DNA of 45,321 nt from a virus: IMG/VR virus record IMGVR_UViG_3300021136_000017, positions 1 through 45,321 of that record, one strand, 5' to 3'. Shown here piece after piece: positions 17,220-23,920 of the stretch; the first letter of the stretch is position 1; the number at the start of each line of letters is the position of its first letter. The notes below the pieces were generated by a model. The model was not told the DNA's origin, did no database searches, and saw only the letters and a list, made by a program, of their open reading frames with translations. Made by a program: the position numbers and the translations under genes.

Positions 17220-17230
17220 TATAAATATGC
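17220..17230 (-). promoter_or_regulatory. GCATATTTATA motif, candidate late promoter element
   Basis: On the minus strand GCATATTTATA is 17 nt before the ATG at 17202; the same eleven bases occur before the gene starting at 39090. Confidence 0.4.
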
Positions 17231-17238
17231 GGATAATT

Positions 17239-17445
17239 CTATTTAATCCAATCTTCAAAGGCCCAAATTGTGGCTATTACAGGATCTTCTGTTTCCCCAT
17301 CAAATAAGAATTTCTTTGCAAAAGTTTCTACTTCCCACTTAAGACCCCATGCACTAGCTTCTACAAGAATTAACTCTATTTGTTCTTGTTCTTCTAGAGT
17401 TCTACCAATAAGTGGTACTTCATCATGTAATACTTGCAATTCCAT
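17239..17445 (-). CDS. Small conserved phage protein
   Basis: 68 residues: EEQEQIELILVEASAWGLKWEVETFAKKF then EDPVIATIWAFEDWIK. This helical pattern (E-A-x-x-x-G-L-x-x-E-V, then D-P-V) is one I have seen in small hypothetical proteins of many Bacteroidota phages; function unknown. It starts 2 nt after the stop of the lipoprotein gene and ends in TAG. Confidence 0.65.
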   Translation of the reverse strand: MELQVLHDEVPLIGRTLEEQEQIELILVEASAWGLKWEVETFAKKFLFDGETEDPVIATIWAFEDWIK

Positions 17446-17447
17446 AA

Positions 17448-17600
17448 TTAATCCGGTTGGTTAAATTTGTAATGTTGTTTTTTTATACCTTCCATTTTTC
17501 TAAAGTAGTCTTTATCATTTGTTGGGCAATGTCTATATGTTGTAATTACGCATGATTGTATGAACATAATTAGACTAATTAATACAATAATTTTTTTCAT
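17448..17600 (-). CDS. Small lipoprotein
   Basis: 50 residues from the ATG at 17600. MKKIIVLISLIMFIQSC is a classic lipoprotein signal with the lipobox Cys at residue 17, followed by a short polar tail with a second Cys (TTYRHCPTNDKDYF). A longer frame (to 17636) would add a non-signal-like extension, so the inner ATG is preferred. Phage lipoproteins of this size act in lysis (Rz1-like) or superinfection exclusion; no choice can be made here. Confidence 0.7.
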   Translation of the reverse strand: MKKIIVLISLIMFIQSCVITTYRHCPTNDKDYFRKMEGIKKQHYKFNQPD

Positions 17601-17610
17601 ATTTTTAATT

Positions 17611-17907
17611 TTAATGTGACATAGATGCATATCCACGTTGATTTAAGCTTTCAAATTTAAAATTTTTATCATTATACACTATCGAAGATGTAACAGCCCA
17701 AATAATTTCTCCTGTTTCGTTAATTATGATTGTTTTAATTGTTTCCAAAGGTAAAGATTTAATGTACGCAGTTGGTTTATAGATACTGGGTTTTCCTTGA
17801 TACATTCCAATTTTATTGGAAAATGTTCCGTTTTTGTAGAACACACTCAAGCTTTTGTTACCTTTACCGCTTTTTGTTAATTCTGAATAACCGCTTTGTT
17901 TTCTCAT
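17611..17907 (-). CDS. Hypothetical protein
   Basis: 98 residues, basic and Ser/Tyr-rich (MRKQSGYSELTKSGKGNKSL, then IYKPTAYIKSLPLETIKT and IIWAVTSSIVYND). No signal peptide or membrane helix. It starts 24 nt downstream of the 17936-17957 hairpin, so it is transcribed separately from the 18168 gene. No family recognised. Confidence 0.6.
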   Translation of the reverse strand: MRKQSGYSELTKSGKGNKSLSVFYKNGTFSNKIGMYQGKPSIYKPTAYIKSLPLETIKTIIINETGEIIWAVTSSIVYNDKNFKFESLNQRGYASMSH

Positions 17908-17930
17908 ATTTTTAATTTTTTAATTTACAT

Positions 17931-17957
17931 AAAAAGGGCCAGAGAATTCTCTAGCCC
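17931..17957 (-). terminator. Strong intrinsic terminator after the 17971-18168 gene
   Basis: On the minus strand GGGCTAGAG, loop AATT, CTCTGGCCC makes a 9-bp stem (one T-G pair), followed directly by TTTTT. It starts 13 nt after the stop. Confidence 0.9.
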
Positions 17958-17970
17958 AATTAATTAATTC

Positions 17971-18168
17971 TTACTGAACTGGTATTTTTGGTACCTCTGG
18001 TAAAGCTTGAATGATCGCTTGTGCATACACTAAGCTTCCATCTTTTAATGCTGCTACAGATACAGATCCAAAAGGTTGCCAATCTGATTGTACTGCGCTT
18101 TGTACTGATGCTGCTAATGCATCTCCACTAGCTGCAGTCAAAACGTGATAACTGATAATTTGTGCCAT
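17971..18168 (-). CDS. DUF1737-like small protein
   Basis: 65 residues: SYHVLTAASGDALAASV, DWQPFGSVSV and YAQAIIQ. The order 'Y-x-V-(L/V), a helix, W-Q-P-x-G, then Q-A' is the pattern of short DUF1737 proteins found in phages and bacteria, which are of unknown function. Single-gene unit closed by a strong terminator. Confidence 0.7.
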   Translation of the reverse strand: MAQIISYHVLTAASGDALAASVQSAVQSDWQPFGSVSVAALKDGSLVYAQAIIQALPEVPKIPVQ

Positions 18169-18219
18169 TTTTATTATTTGTTTGATTAAATATAATTGAT
18201 TTGATTATACGAATGTTAT

Positions 18220-18417
18220 TTAATTTTTGAGTGATCTACTATTTTTTTGTTCTACGTAATCTTTAAATACTAGATATCCACCGTAAATTAATGTTGCGAT
18301 TATTAACACCACAATCAAAAATAGTCCAATCGTGGAATAAGTAATGATCAAAATTTCGAATAAAAAGAAGCACACTACTGTTAGTAGAGTGACTAGTAAT
18401 GATTTAAATTTTTTCAT
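18220..18417 (-). CDS. Small two-helix membrane protein
   Basis: 65 residues with two hydrophobic helices separated by a short turn (about residues 7-27 and 31-51), a Lys start and a charged tail (KDYVEQKNSRS). Size and topology would suit a holin or a small inner-membrane protein, but no lysin is adjacent. No family recognised. Confidence 0.65.
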   Translation of the reverse strand: MKKFKSLLVTLLTVVCFFLFEILIITYSTIGLFLIVVLIIATLIYGGYLVFKDYVEQKNSRSLKN

Positions 18418-18472
18418 GTTATAATAATTTTTTTAGTAAGGATGAGGAGGTGATTGTATTTGTCTTGGAGTG

Positions 18473-19128
18473 TCATGATTGTAGTTCTAACCATGCTTTA
18501 GCAGTATTGAAAGCCATTAGTCTAAGATTACTTTTCATACTTCCGTTATTAGAAAATTCTTCGTCATTATTCCAAATAGAAGGTGCTTGTGGTAGTGGCA
18601 TCCAATGGGTTGGGTTAGGTAGAATTAAACTACTGTCTGTAATAGTGAAAAATGCATTATCTCCATCTGATGCATACCAAGCCTTATGTACTTGCTCTGT
18701 ATCTGCATCTTTTTTAATTCCAATCGCACTCTGTCCCAGTGTCTTAGTTCTTGGTTAGAGCTCCAGTGCTCATCAATCACGTCAGGAGGAATTGCTTTAA
18801 TAATCTGTTCAACTGTGAATATGGCTATCTCAAGAGCTTTTATATAGCTCTGGTCAACGTCAGCTAATGCGTCAAGAACCATTTGAGAGGCCTCGTGTTT
18901 AGCATTGCTCGGTGTCACGTCAGATCCAGTAAATTCTTGTGATGCTGCTTCGACCAATTCAAGAGCATTTTCAGATATCCAATTTCCCATGTTTACTCGA
19001 TCTTTAACAGTAACCCTATAATCGTTATGTGCACCAATTTCTGTAATGATACCGATGTCACCGACTTGATTAATACTACCTTCGTGATCAAGTACTTTTA
19101 CTTTATCGTTAAGTTGAAATTTTTTCAT
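18473..19128 (-). CDS. Hypothetical protein apparently completed by a -1 frameshift (HWMPLP C terminus)
   Basis: The zero frame from ATG 19128 gives 167 residues and stops at 18625, but its last ~27 residues look random. Slipping back one base at A AAA AAG (18709-18715, codons 138-140 are TTA AAA AAG) enters a frame open to TGA at 18473-18475. That frame encodes DADTEQVHKAWYAS, DGDNAFFTITDSS and PTHWMPLPQAPS; the HWMPLP signature is typical of DUF551 C termini. The joined product is about 218 residues. The N-terminal part begins MKKFQLNDKVKVLDHEG with an SH3/KOW-like strand pattern. The two options are programmed frameshifting and a one-base indel in the A run. Confidence 0.65.
18709..18715 (-). 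promoter_or_regulatory. Slippery heptamer A AAA AAG
   Basis: In zero-frame phasing the site reads TTA AAA AAG, so the heptamer is A AAA AAG, the same as in E. coli dnaX. It sits exactly where a -1 step joins two good coding frames. No convincing downstream stem was found by eye. Confidence 0.5.
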
Positions 19129-19133
19129 GTCAA

Positions 19134-19379
19134 TTATTTTTTAATCTTAAAGAATTTGTTAACAAAATCGCTACTGTTATCTTCGTAAGGCCCATCCCTT
19201 AGAAAAAGAAGTACAAACATCGCTAGCGTATTTAGTACGGGGCAAACGGTCATTAAAAAATCCGTTCTAGCGGGCTTAAGCACTTTAAAATAGCCCTTTT
19301 CGGAATAAGCAATTCTAAGCCAATTCCATACAAATAGTGTGCTTAGCAGATAAACTGCAATACAAATTAATAGTTCCAT
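19134..19379 (-). CDS. Small membrane protein
   Basis: 81 residues with two hydrophobic segments (about 2-22 and 43-61), an internal basic loop (SEKGYFKVLKPARTD) and a charged tail. It starts at an ATG following a T/A-rich leader. No family recognised; it lies 5 nt upstream of the frameshifted gene and is probably cotranscribed with it. Confidence 0.65.
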   Translation of the reverse strand: MELLICIAVYLLSTLFVWNWLRIAYSEKGYFKVLKPARTDFLMTVCPVLNTLAMFVLLFLRDGPYEDNSSDFVNKFFKIKK

Positions 19380-19480
19380 ATTTTTGTTTTTAAATGTTTT
19401 TAATTATCCCCGAAGGATACCGTACCGTATATACAAATATCCAATTTGGTACAAGCCAAAAATTGGGAATTTCTCCCGGT

Positions 19481-19906
19481 TTACTTTTGATCTACGGCCA
19501 AAATTTGTGGTTGTTCAAAAAATTTGTTAATAGCACCGTTAATGGTCGATTCTATTGTTCTCATGAACCTTCGTGTATCAGCGTCAATTCTGTCCAATTG
19601 AACTTGGTTGTTGTACTCGATAGAAAATTCGGCAGAATCGATATCCACAAAATCATTAGCATCAGCGTTATCAAAATCCTCTGCAATGTCTTTGTACACA
19701 GTCTCGATTAATTTTAACTGCAACTCCTTTGGAAGGGTGTACTCTACTGATTTTTCTTGGGCCGCAACGATCTCTTGTATTTCGGCCACCAATTGGTTAA
19801 CGATCACTAGCACGTTCTCTTTGCTGTAGATCGAAGGAAAGGCCTGGGTAATTGAAAGCTCTGTGGCAATTGCCAACTCTTGAATTTTGTCTAACGTGTT
19901 TTGCAT
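19481..19906 (-). CDS. Hypothetical acidic helical protein
   Basis: 141 residues, mostly helical and acidic, with no membrane segment. A segment rich in Asp (DIAEDFDNADANDFVDID) separates two amphipathic regions. It starts at a typical AAAAGTTATG leader. After the stop, on the minus strand, GGGA-GAAAT-TCCC is followed by AATTTTT (19465-19477), a weak terminator-like hairpin. No family recognised. Confidence 0.65.
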   Translation of the reverse strand: MQNTLDKIQELAIATELSITQAFPSIYSKENVLVIVNQLVAEIQEIVAAQEKSVEYTLPKELQLKLIETVYKDIAEDFDNADANDFVDIDSAEFSIEYNNQVQLDRIDADTRRFMRTIESTINGAINKFFEQPQILAVDQK

Positions 19907-19922
19907 AACTTTTATTTTTTTA

Positions 19923-20153
19923 TTATCTTAATAGGGTTATAAATGATCCAAAGTACTTATCAAACGTGTTAATGAGATTCTCGTAGTCACCCGACGTCAT
20001 CTCATCTTTAATTTGTTTACTATCTAAGCCGAGTTGTTTGGCGTAAGAGGACGCGTACCCAAGCAGCACGAATGCGTTTCCTTCTGGACCGGTAAGATCG
20101 ATCTCAACGTTACCTTCTAGTAGGTTTGCGTTTTCGAATAGTGGGTGCTTCAT
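19923..20153 (-). CDS. Conserved small phage protein
   Basis: 76 residues: EIDLTGPEGNAFVLLGYA, KQLGLDSKQIKDEM and SGDYENLINTFDKYFG. This arrangement is one I recognise from short conserved phage hypotheticals; function unknown. Separated by 3 nt from the gene upstream. Confidence 0.7.
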   Translation of the reverse strand: MKHPLFENANLLEGNVEIDLTGPEGNAFVLLGYASSYAKQLGLDSKQIKDEMTSGDYENLINTFDKYFGSFITLLR

Positions 20154-20156
20154 ATT

Positions 20157-20357
20157 TTAGGCTTTATTGATTTGGTTATATTTCTCTAAGCAGGATTTGC
20201 AACCTATGACCTCTGCGTCCTGTGCGTAATTAAACGACAATGCTGCAGTGCCACAAAGGTTGCCTTTGCCCGATTGGTAGATGTGCGCTGTATTTGACCA
20301 CACGTTGCCTTTGTTTCCAAACGGGTAAAAATTTGGTTTTAATTCTGATACTTTCAT
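20157..20357 (-). CDS. Small conserved phage protein with C-terminal CxxC
   Basis: 66 residues: MKVSELKPNFYPFGNKGNVW, HIYQ, LCGTAALSFNYA and GCKSCLEKY. The lone Cys near residue 35 and the CKSC pair, with His24, could bind a metal. It starts at an AATAAGTTATG leader and is followed 3 nt later by the 19923-20153 gene. Function unknown. Confidence 0.7.
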   Translation of the reverse strand: MKVSELKPNFYPFGNKGNVWSNTAHIYQSGKGNLCGTAALSFNYAQDAEVIGCKSCLEKYNQINKA

Positions 20358-20364
20358 AACTTAT

Positions 20365-20586
20365 TTATTTTATGTTTGATAACGGGTAAGCGTTAGCGAT
20401 AATGTTCTTGTCTATTGTGCTGTGTTCTCCTCTAAGTTCTAGTCTGGTTAATATAGCTTCTGTTTGAGCTTGTACATGTAGTTTAGCAAACTCTATCATC
20501 ATTTGATATACAAAAGCTCTTTCATTATCTTTTTGTATTATAAAATTAATTTCTGGTATAAACTCTTGTGCTGTATGTATATTCAT
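20365..20586 (-). CDS. Hypothetical protein
   Basis: 73 residues from ATG 20586 (MNIHTAQEFIPEINF). A longer frame to 20640 would run into the upstream gene. The chosen ATG overlaps the upstream TGA by 4 nt (ATGA), the usual mark of translational coupling. Helical with a Met/Tyr-rich segment (VYQMMIEFAKLH). No family recognised. Confidence 0.65.
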   Translation of the reverse strand: MNIHTAQEFIPEINFIIQKDNERAFVYQMMIEFAKLHVQAQTEAILTRLELRGEHSTIDKNIIANAYPLSNIK

Positions 20587-20783
20587 GGTGTTATAATTGC
20601 CCCTTTTATAAAATGATTTGTAACGTTTTCCTGTACGCAAACTGCACTGGTATTATTACAGTGCCCAAACGCTTTGTTGGCAATGTCTACGGCCTCTTGT
20701 TGATCGTCTGCAAACACTCCAATTACGTTCGGCTGGCCGTACGGTCTAGTCACTGCGTAATATTTAACTGTTATTGTTTCCAT
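20583..20783 (-). CDS. Hypothetical protein
   Basis: 66 residues: METITVKYYAVTRPYG, VFADDQQEAVDIANKAFG and a Cys-containing end. A strand-helix pattern like small ferredoxin-fold proteins. The ATG shares its A with the TAA of the upstream gene (TAATG), and its stop overlaps the next start by 4 nt. Confidence 0.65.
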   Translation of the reverse strand: METITVKYYAVTRPYGQPNVIGVFADDQQEAVDIANKAFGHCNNTSAVCVQENVTNHFIKGAIITP

Positions 20784-20947
20784 TAGTCTTCTGAAATTGA
20801 TTCTCCCAATTCGTCCTCTAAATAACTCTTAACTATATCGTAGGCAGTCGCACTGTCCAAATAATTGTATAACACGTACTCTGCTATCGGCGATAGATCT
20901 ACTTCGTACGCTTCTAATAACTCTACTACTTTTGCTCTTGTTGACAT
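20783..20947 (-). CDS. Small acidic protein (54 residues)
   Basis: ATG at 20947 after an AAATAAAAGTTATG leader; TAA at 20783-20785. The product begins MSTRAKVVELLEAYEVDLSP and ends in an acidic helix (LEDELGESISED). It is first gene of a coupled group with 20583-20783 and 20365-20586. Supported by the leader, the TAATG overlap and the lack of any competing frame. Confidence 0.65.
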   Translation of the reverse strand: MSTRAKVVELLEAYEVDLSPIAEYVLYNYLDSATAYDIVKSYLEDELGESISED

Positions 20948-20952
20948 AACTT

Positions 20953-21162
20953 TTATTTGTTTAAATCTAAGAAATTATTTTTAACCATTACCATTAAAGG
21001 AGTTTCTCTGGTACCGTGTATCCAATGAAACAACAGATCGTTCACTAGTTCTGCGATTAATGCTGGATCCTCTGTAATGTCCTGCAATGTGGTATCAAAC
21101 ATGTCCTCTACCTCTTGCGTTCTGTCTGTGTTGTTGGCGTCTAAGTAATAATTGATGTCCAT
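20953..21162 (-). CDS. Small acidic hypothetical protein
   Basis: 69 residues: MDINYYLDANNTDRTQEVED, ITEDPALIAELVNDLLFHW and a short basic end. Helical and acidic. It lies just downstream of the CTAG-dense intergenic element at 21199-21332 and just upstream of the 20947 start. No family recognised. Confidence 0.6.
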   Translation of the reverse strand: MDINYYLDANNTDRTQEVEDMFDTTLQDITEDPALIAELVNDLLFHWIHGTRETPLMVMVKNNFLDLNK

Positions 21163-21198
21163 AAGTTGTATATTTGGATATATTTTTTTGATGGTGCG

Positions 21199-21332
21199 AA
21201 AACTGGGGAATTCTCGGTGATGGGTTAAGTGAAGGGGCCCCCTAGGCCCCCTCGCTAGCTACAACAACCTAGTACTTTGCTGGACGCTAGCGCCTTGCTA
21301 GCGAGATGCTAGCAAGAAACTAGTGAGTCACT
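21199..21332. other. CTAG-dense, GC-rich folded intergenic element
   Basis: The 180-nt gap between two minus-strand genes contains seven CTAG tetramers within 82 bp (21242-21323). It also has a perfect 9-bp hairpin CTTGCTAGC-GAGAT-GCTAGCAAG (21294-21316), a GGGGCC-CCCTA-GGCCCC stem (21234-21250), and an 11-bp palindrome AGTGAGTCACT (21322-21332). At 21199-21215 it has AAAACTGGGGAATTCTC, found again near 24895. It is much more GC-rich than its surroundings. It may be a structured RNA, a terminator cluster or a protein-binding site; the strand is undecided. Confidence 0.6.
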
Positions 21333-21342
21333 TGCAAATTGC

Positions 21343-22149
21343 TTACGACGCGTACACATCTGCCAACTGCCACAGACCTTGGTTCAATACCATGTCCTGT
21401 ATTGGGTTGGTGATTGGGCGCGCTGTACGGTTGTTCATCTGGTACCCGCCTCTGATGATGTTCTCCTGTACCCTGTTGAATGTGTGCCATAGGGTATTGG
21501 GTGCATCGGCCTCTCTGCGTGGGTTCAATATCTCCATGATCTCGTAGTCCTCTGCTTGTCTGTCCTCTCCAATCCTTAACGCCAATGCTTCTATTGCAAA
21601 GGCGCGTCTGTCCTTAGCACTCATCTCTATACCTGTCCATCTGTTGATCTTCTCTACTGTACCGTTCAATCCCTCCATCTTCTGATCAATCATGTTCTGT
21701 ACTTCCTGTAGTGTATACTTGGTGTGTCTCTCTTTGAATCCGCCGAAGTCTCTGTCCTTAACCATCAAACCGTTTGAGCATACCAATCTGAATAGGCCCA
21801 TCTCAAAGTTAATTGGTCTGGATCCATCGTGGCTGTTCAACAGTACTACAGTAGGTCTTGCCTCTATTGCACCTGTTGTGTCCTTGATGTACAGATCAGG
21901 ATGCTGGAACTCTGTGATGTGTACGCCGTAATTCAATCTCAATGGCACCTTTGTCCTTGATTGTTTTGCGTTGGTTAACTTCCAACCCAATTGATCCATG
22001 TGGTTGATGATGTCCGTGGTTGGTGTGAACTTGTAACGGTTCAGATTGATGTACGATGCGGGCTCGGTAGCAAAAATTGCGGGTGCAAGTTCCTTTGCTT
22101 TCTTAAGGTCCAATACTTTAATTTCTGTAGGCTGTGATAACTTTGTCAT
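21343..22149 (-). CDS. DUF932 family protein
   Basis: 268 residues. Characteristic segments are VVLLNSHDGSRPINFEMGLFR, LVCSNGLMV and LWHTFNRVQENIIRGGY, which fit the DUF932 (phage/plasmid-like) family; full-length for that family. Its role is not settled; members occur beside replication and anti-defence genes on plasmids and phages. It starts at an AAAGTTATG leader and is more GC-rich than the structural genes. The CTAG-dense element follows its stop closely. Confidence 0.85.
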   Translation of the reverse strand: MTKLSQPTEIKVLDLKKAKELAPAIFATEPASYINLNRYKFTPTTDIINHMDQLGWKLTNAKQSRTKVPLRLNYGVHITEFQHPDLYIKDTTGAIEARPTVVLLNSHDGSRPINFEMGLFRLVCSNGLMVKDRDFGGFKERHTKYTLQEVQNMIDQKMEGLNGTVEKINRWTGIEMSAKDRRAFAIEALALRIGEDRQAEDYEIMEILNPRREADAPNTLWHTFNRVQENIIRGGYQMNNRTARPITNPIQDMVLNQGLWQLADVYAS

Positions 22150-22191
22150 AACTTTGATTTTTATAATTTATTTGTGATGTATAGTGCTCCT

Positions 22192-22229
22192 AAAAAAAGG
22201 AGACAAACACTAAGTGCACTGTCTCCTTT
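22192..22229 (-). terminator. Intrinsic terminator after HTH gene
   Basis: On the minus strand AAAGGAGACA, a 14-nt loop and TGTCTCCTTT form a 10-bp stem followed by a run of T. It lies 24 nt after the stop at 22253 and ~40 nt before the DUF932 start, separating the two units. Confidence 0.9.
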
Positions 22230-22252
22230 CTAACCAATAAATCCGCAACTAC

Positions 22253-22504
22253 TTAAACTGTTGCTAACTTCTCTGCATTAGAGATTCTACCACGAGTAAC
22301 GTCGTAAGCTTCATTGACGATGCGATCGTTGCTGTACTTACCGCTAATCACGTCTGATACGTGGGTAGTACTGTAGCCTGTCATATCGGCCACTTTGGTG
22401 ATATCACCTACTCTCAACTTACGGTTGATGCGGCTGATCTTTTGGGTGTACGACAATTTGTTGTACGTACTTGGTCTGTTGTTCTCTGTGAATGTAACGT
22501 TCAT
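22253..22504 (-). CDS. Helix-turn-helix DNA-binding protein
   Basis: 83 residues. The central part reads VADMTGYSTTHVSDVISGKYSN in two blocks: a helix, a turn at G-Y-S, and a recognition helix, like Cro/XRE-type folds. The N-terminal ~30 residues are basic. Probably a phage regulator. Starts at a TAAGTTATG leader and is a single-gene unit closed by a strong terminator. Confidence 0.7.
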   Translation of the reverse strand: MNVTFTENNRPSTYNKLSYTQKISRINRKLRVGDITKVADMTGYSTTHVSDVISGKYSNDRIVNEAYDVTRGRISNAEKLATV

Positions 22505-22565
22505 AACTTAAATTTCTAGTGTTGGCAATACTGCCTTTATGTAATTGAATAGGATATAAATATAA

Positions 22566-23231
22566 TCAATCCTGGATGCTGGAGAAATTTAAAATCTCGG
22601 TGTAGCGTACTGCGTACTCAACCACCTCAAATGTACACTCCAAAGAATATTTAGGATCTTCACCTGTGATGTCAAGCGAAATGTATTTTCCAAGTACTTC
22701 TTTGTCAATGTTACACGAATTAGGTACTTTTATTGGTTCTGTCTTCCACGCTGTATGAGATTCGATGCCAATCAACATGATCTTATTGGCGGCTAAATTA
22801 ACGATTCTGTACAATCCTTCAGACTGATAACCGGATCTAGAATTGCACATGATCTTGATGATAGAACCAAATCTAAGGGGTTTGGGTTCGAATTCGAAGT
22901 TAGGAAATTCCTCACGTAGCTTAGCTTTCCAATTCGAACACGCAGCTTTGTAAGCAGCTCTTGCAAATTTAGGATCCACTACCAAAGATTCAGAACATTT
23001 CAATTTGCCCTCGTACACGATCTCAAGATCAGCTTGATAGTAATCATTGCGTTGGCCGTTTTCCCAATCCACTTTGTAACGCGTTCCGCCGGTCCATAAA
23101 ATATAGGATTTTTTAATAGTACCATTCATGTAGTGAGGATTATCACTATCTATACCATTTGGATTATTAGGATATTGGTTTCTACCGTACTCTGATAATC
23201 TAACTATTGTACCAACTGCTAAAGGATTCAT
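22566..23231 (-). CDS. SH3/KOW-like protein with AACSxWK motif
   Basis: 221 residues. Residues ~1-75 have a strand-rich pattern (VGTIVRLSEYG, then TRYKVDWENGQRNDYY). Residues ~88-110 contain ARAAYKAACSNWKAKL and a following FPNFEF. The 43382-44329 product has the same order: VGDTVIGN, a WVDSD strand, then AAHSAACSEWKKKL and KFPDVF. The two are paralogues over this region. The second half is beta-rich with no known motif. Starts at an AATAAGTTATG leader. Confidence 0.7.
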   Translation of the reverse strand: MNPLAVGTIVRLSEYGRNQYPNNPNGIDSDNPHYMNGTIKKSYILWTGGTRYKVDWENGQRNDYYQADLEIVYEGKLKCSESLVVDPKFARAAYKAACSNWKAKLREEFPNFEFEPKPLRFGSIIKIMCNSRSGYQSEGLYRIVNLAANKIMLIGIESHTAWKTEPIKVPNSCNIDKEVLGKYISLDITGEDPKYSLECTFEVVEYAVRYTEILNFSSIQD

Positions 23232-23309
23232 AACTTATTTATTTTTATTACTGGGTGAATATATGAGGTGAGTTTTGACCCACCCCGTTTTGTTTAAATG
23301 ATGTAAATG

Positions 23310-23382
23310 TACACCTAGTCGGATTCGAACCGACACTGAATAGATTCTAAGTCTATTGCCTCTCCCGTTGGGCTACAGGTGC
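23310..23382 (-). tRNA. tRNA with UAG anticodon (reads CUA), type I, short variable loop
   Basis: Seventy-three bases fold as a full cloverleaf. The acceptor is GCACCTG/TAGGTGT with G-U at both ends, and the D-arm GCC/GGC. The anticodon stem is ATAGA/TCTAT around loop CTTAGAA, variable loop TCAGT, T-arm GTCGG-TTCGAAT-CCGAC and discriminator A. The anticodon (23347-23349 on the plus strand reads cta) is UAG, which decodes leucine CUA. The five-base variable loop is unlike leucine tRNAs, which have a long variable arm. CCA is not encoded. The body resembles Arg(UCU)-type phage tRNAs as I remember them, so its charging is uncertain. Confidence 0.9.
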
Positions 23383-23391
23383 TTGTATGCT

Positions 23392-23474
23392 GTGGAGGTA
23401 GGATTCGAATGTAAAGTAAGGCGCTTCTTAATAATACCTTTTGGATATCCTGCGCCTTACTAAGTTGCTAAGCA
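23392..23474 (-). other. tRNA 3'-end-like remnant and long hairpin
   Basis: Just upstream of the tRNA on the minus strand, TTCGAATCCTACCTCCACA looks like a T-loop, the 3' half of a T-stem and an acceptor end; the matching 5' parts are absent. Before it lies a perfect 10-bp inverted repeat AGTAAGGCGC/GCGCCTTACT (23415-23424 and 23452-23461) and a small hairpin GTTGC-TTA-GCAAC. The repeat could end transcription of the 23877-23479 gene or guide tRNA processing. Confidence 0.4.
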
Positions 23475-23478
23475 ACGA

Positions 23479-23877
23479 CTATTCTTCTTCATCGTATACG
23501 TCCGCGAATGGGTTGTACTGATCGTCAGCTGCTTCCAATTCCGCCAACATCTCTAACTCAGCTTCGCTCAATTCCTGATTCAGTGCGTCCTGTACCTTCT
23601 GTCTTTCTGGATACCAATACGCTCTGTATTCGTCGAACGTCATAAGATCGTTGGCAACTTTCTCTTCGTCCTTCCACATATCCAATGGACACAGACTGCA
23701 AAAATCACCATTGACAATAGCATTACCTTTGGTATCTACTTGTACGATGGTCACCCAACACTGCGGGTATTTGGCTTCGAACTTCTTACTCGCTGCTTGA
23801 ATATCATTACACATGTATGTCTTAGATAATACTGTGTTACCAAAACGATCAACGATAATTAACTTAGCTAATGGCAT
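23479..23877 (-). CDS. Hypothetical acidic protein, donor or twin of a duplicated segment
   Basis: 132 residues with a strand-rich start (KLIIVDRFGNTVLSK), a Cys cluster (FCSLCPLD) and an acidic end (YDEEE). The segment EKVANDLMTFDEYRAYWYPE (about residues 75-94) recurs almost unchanged in the 34057-34779 product, with near-identical DNA. It shares a 27-nt leader with the next upstream gene (23921-24166). No family recognised. Confidence 0.65.
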   Translation of the reverse strand: MPLAKLIIVDRFGNTVLSKTYMCNDIQAASKKFEAKYPQCWVTIVQVDTKGNAIVNGDFCSLCPLDMWKDEEKVANDLMTFDEYRAYWYPERQKVQDALNQELSEAELEMLAELEAADDQYNPFADVYDEEE

Positions 23878-23899
23878 AAATAAAAGTATTAAAATGTTA
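23873..23899 (-). repeat. 27-nt leader/start repeat, copy 1
   Basis: On the minus strand TAACATTTTAATAC followed by TTTTATTTATGCC covers the leader and first codons of the 23877 gene. It is identical to the copy at 24162-24188. It may carry a shared promoter or initiation signal. Confidence 0.6.
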
Positions 23900-23920
23900 A
23901 TAAAAATAATAGGAATTCAA

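Noticed and set aside
17601-17636. Upstream extension of the lipoprotein gene
   Set aside because: It would bury the signal peptide; the ATG at 17600 gives a normal lipoprotein signal.
18220-18417. Holin call for the 65-residue membrane protein
   Set aside because: Two helices and a charged tail fit, but no endolysin or spanin is adjacent, so only 'small membrane protein' is supported.
23310-23382. tRNA as a suppressor of UAG stops
   Set aside because: A UAG suppressor needs a CUA anticodon. This anticodon is UAG, which reads CUA, and TAG is still used as a stop (for example 12183, 17239, 31004, 39117).
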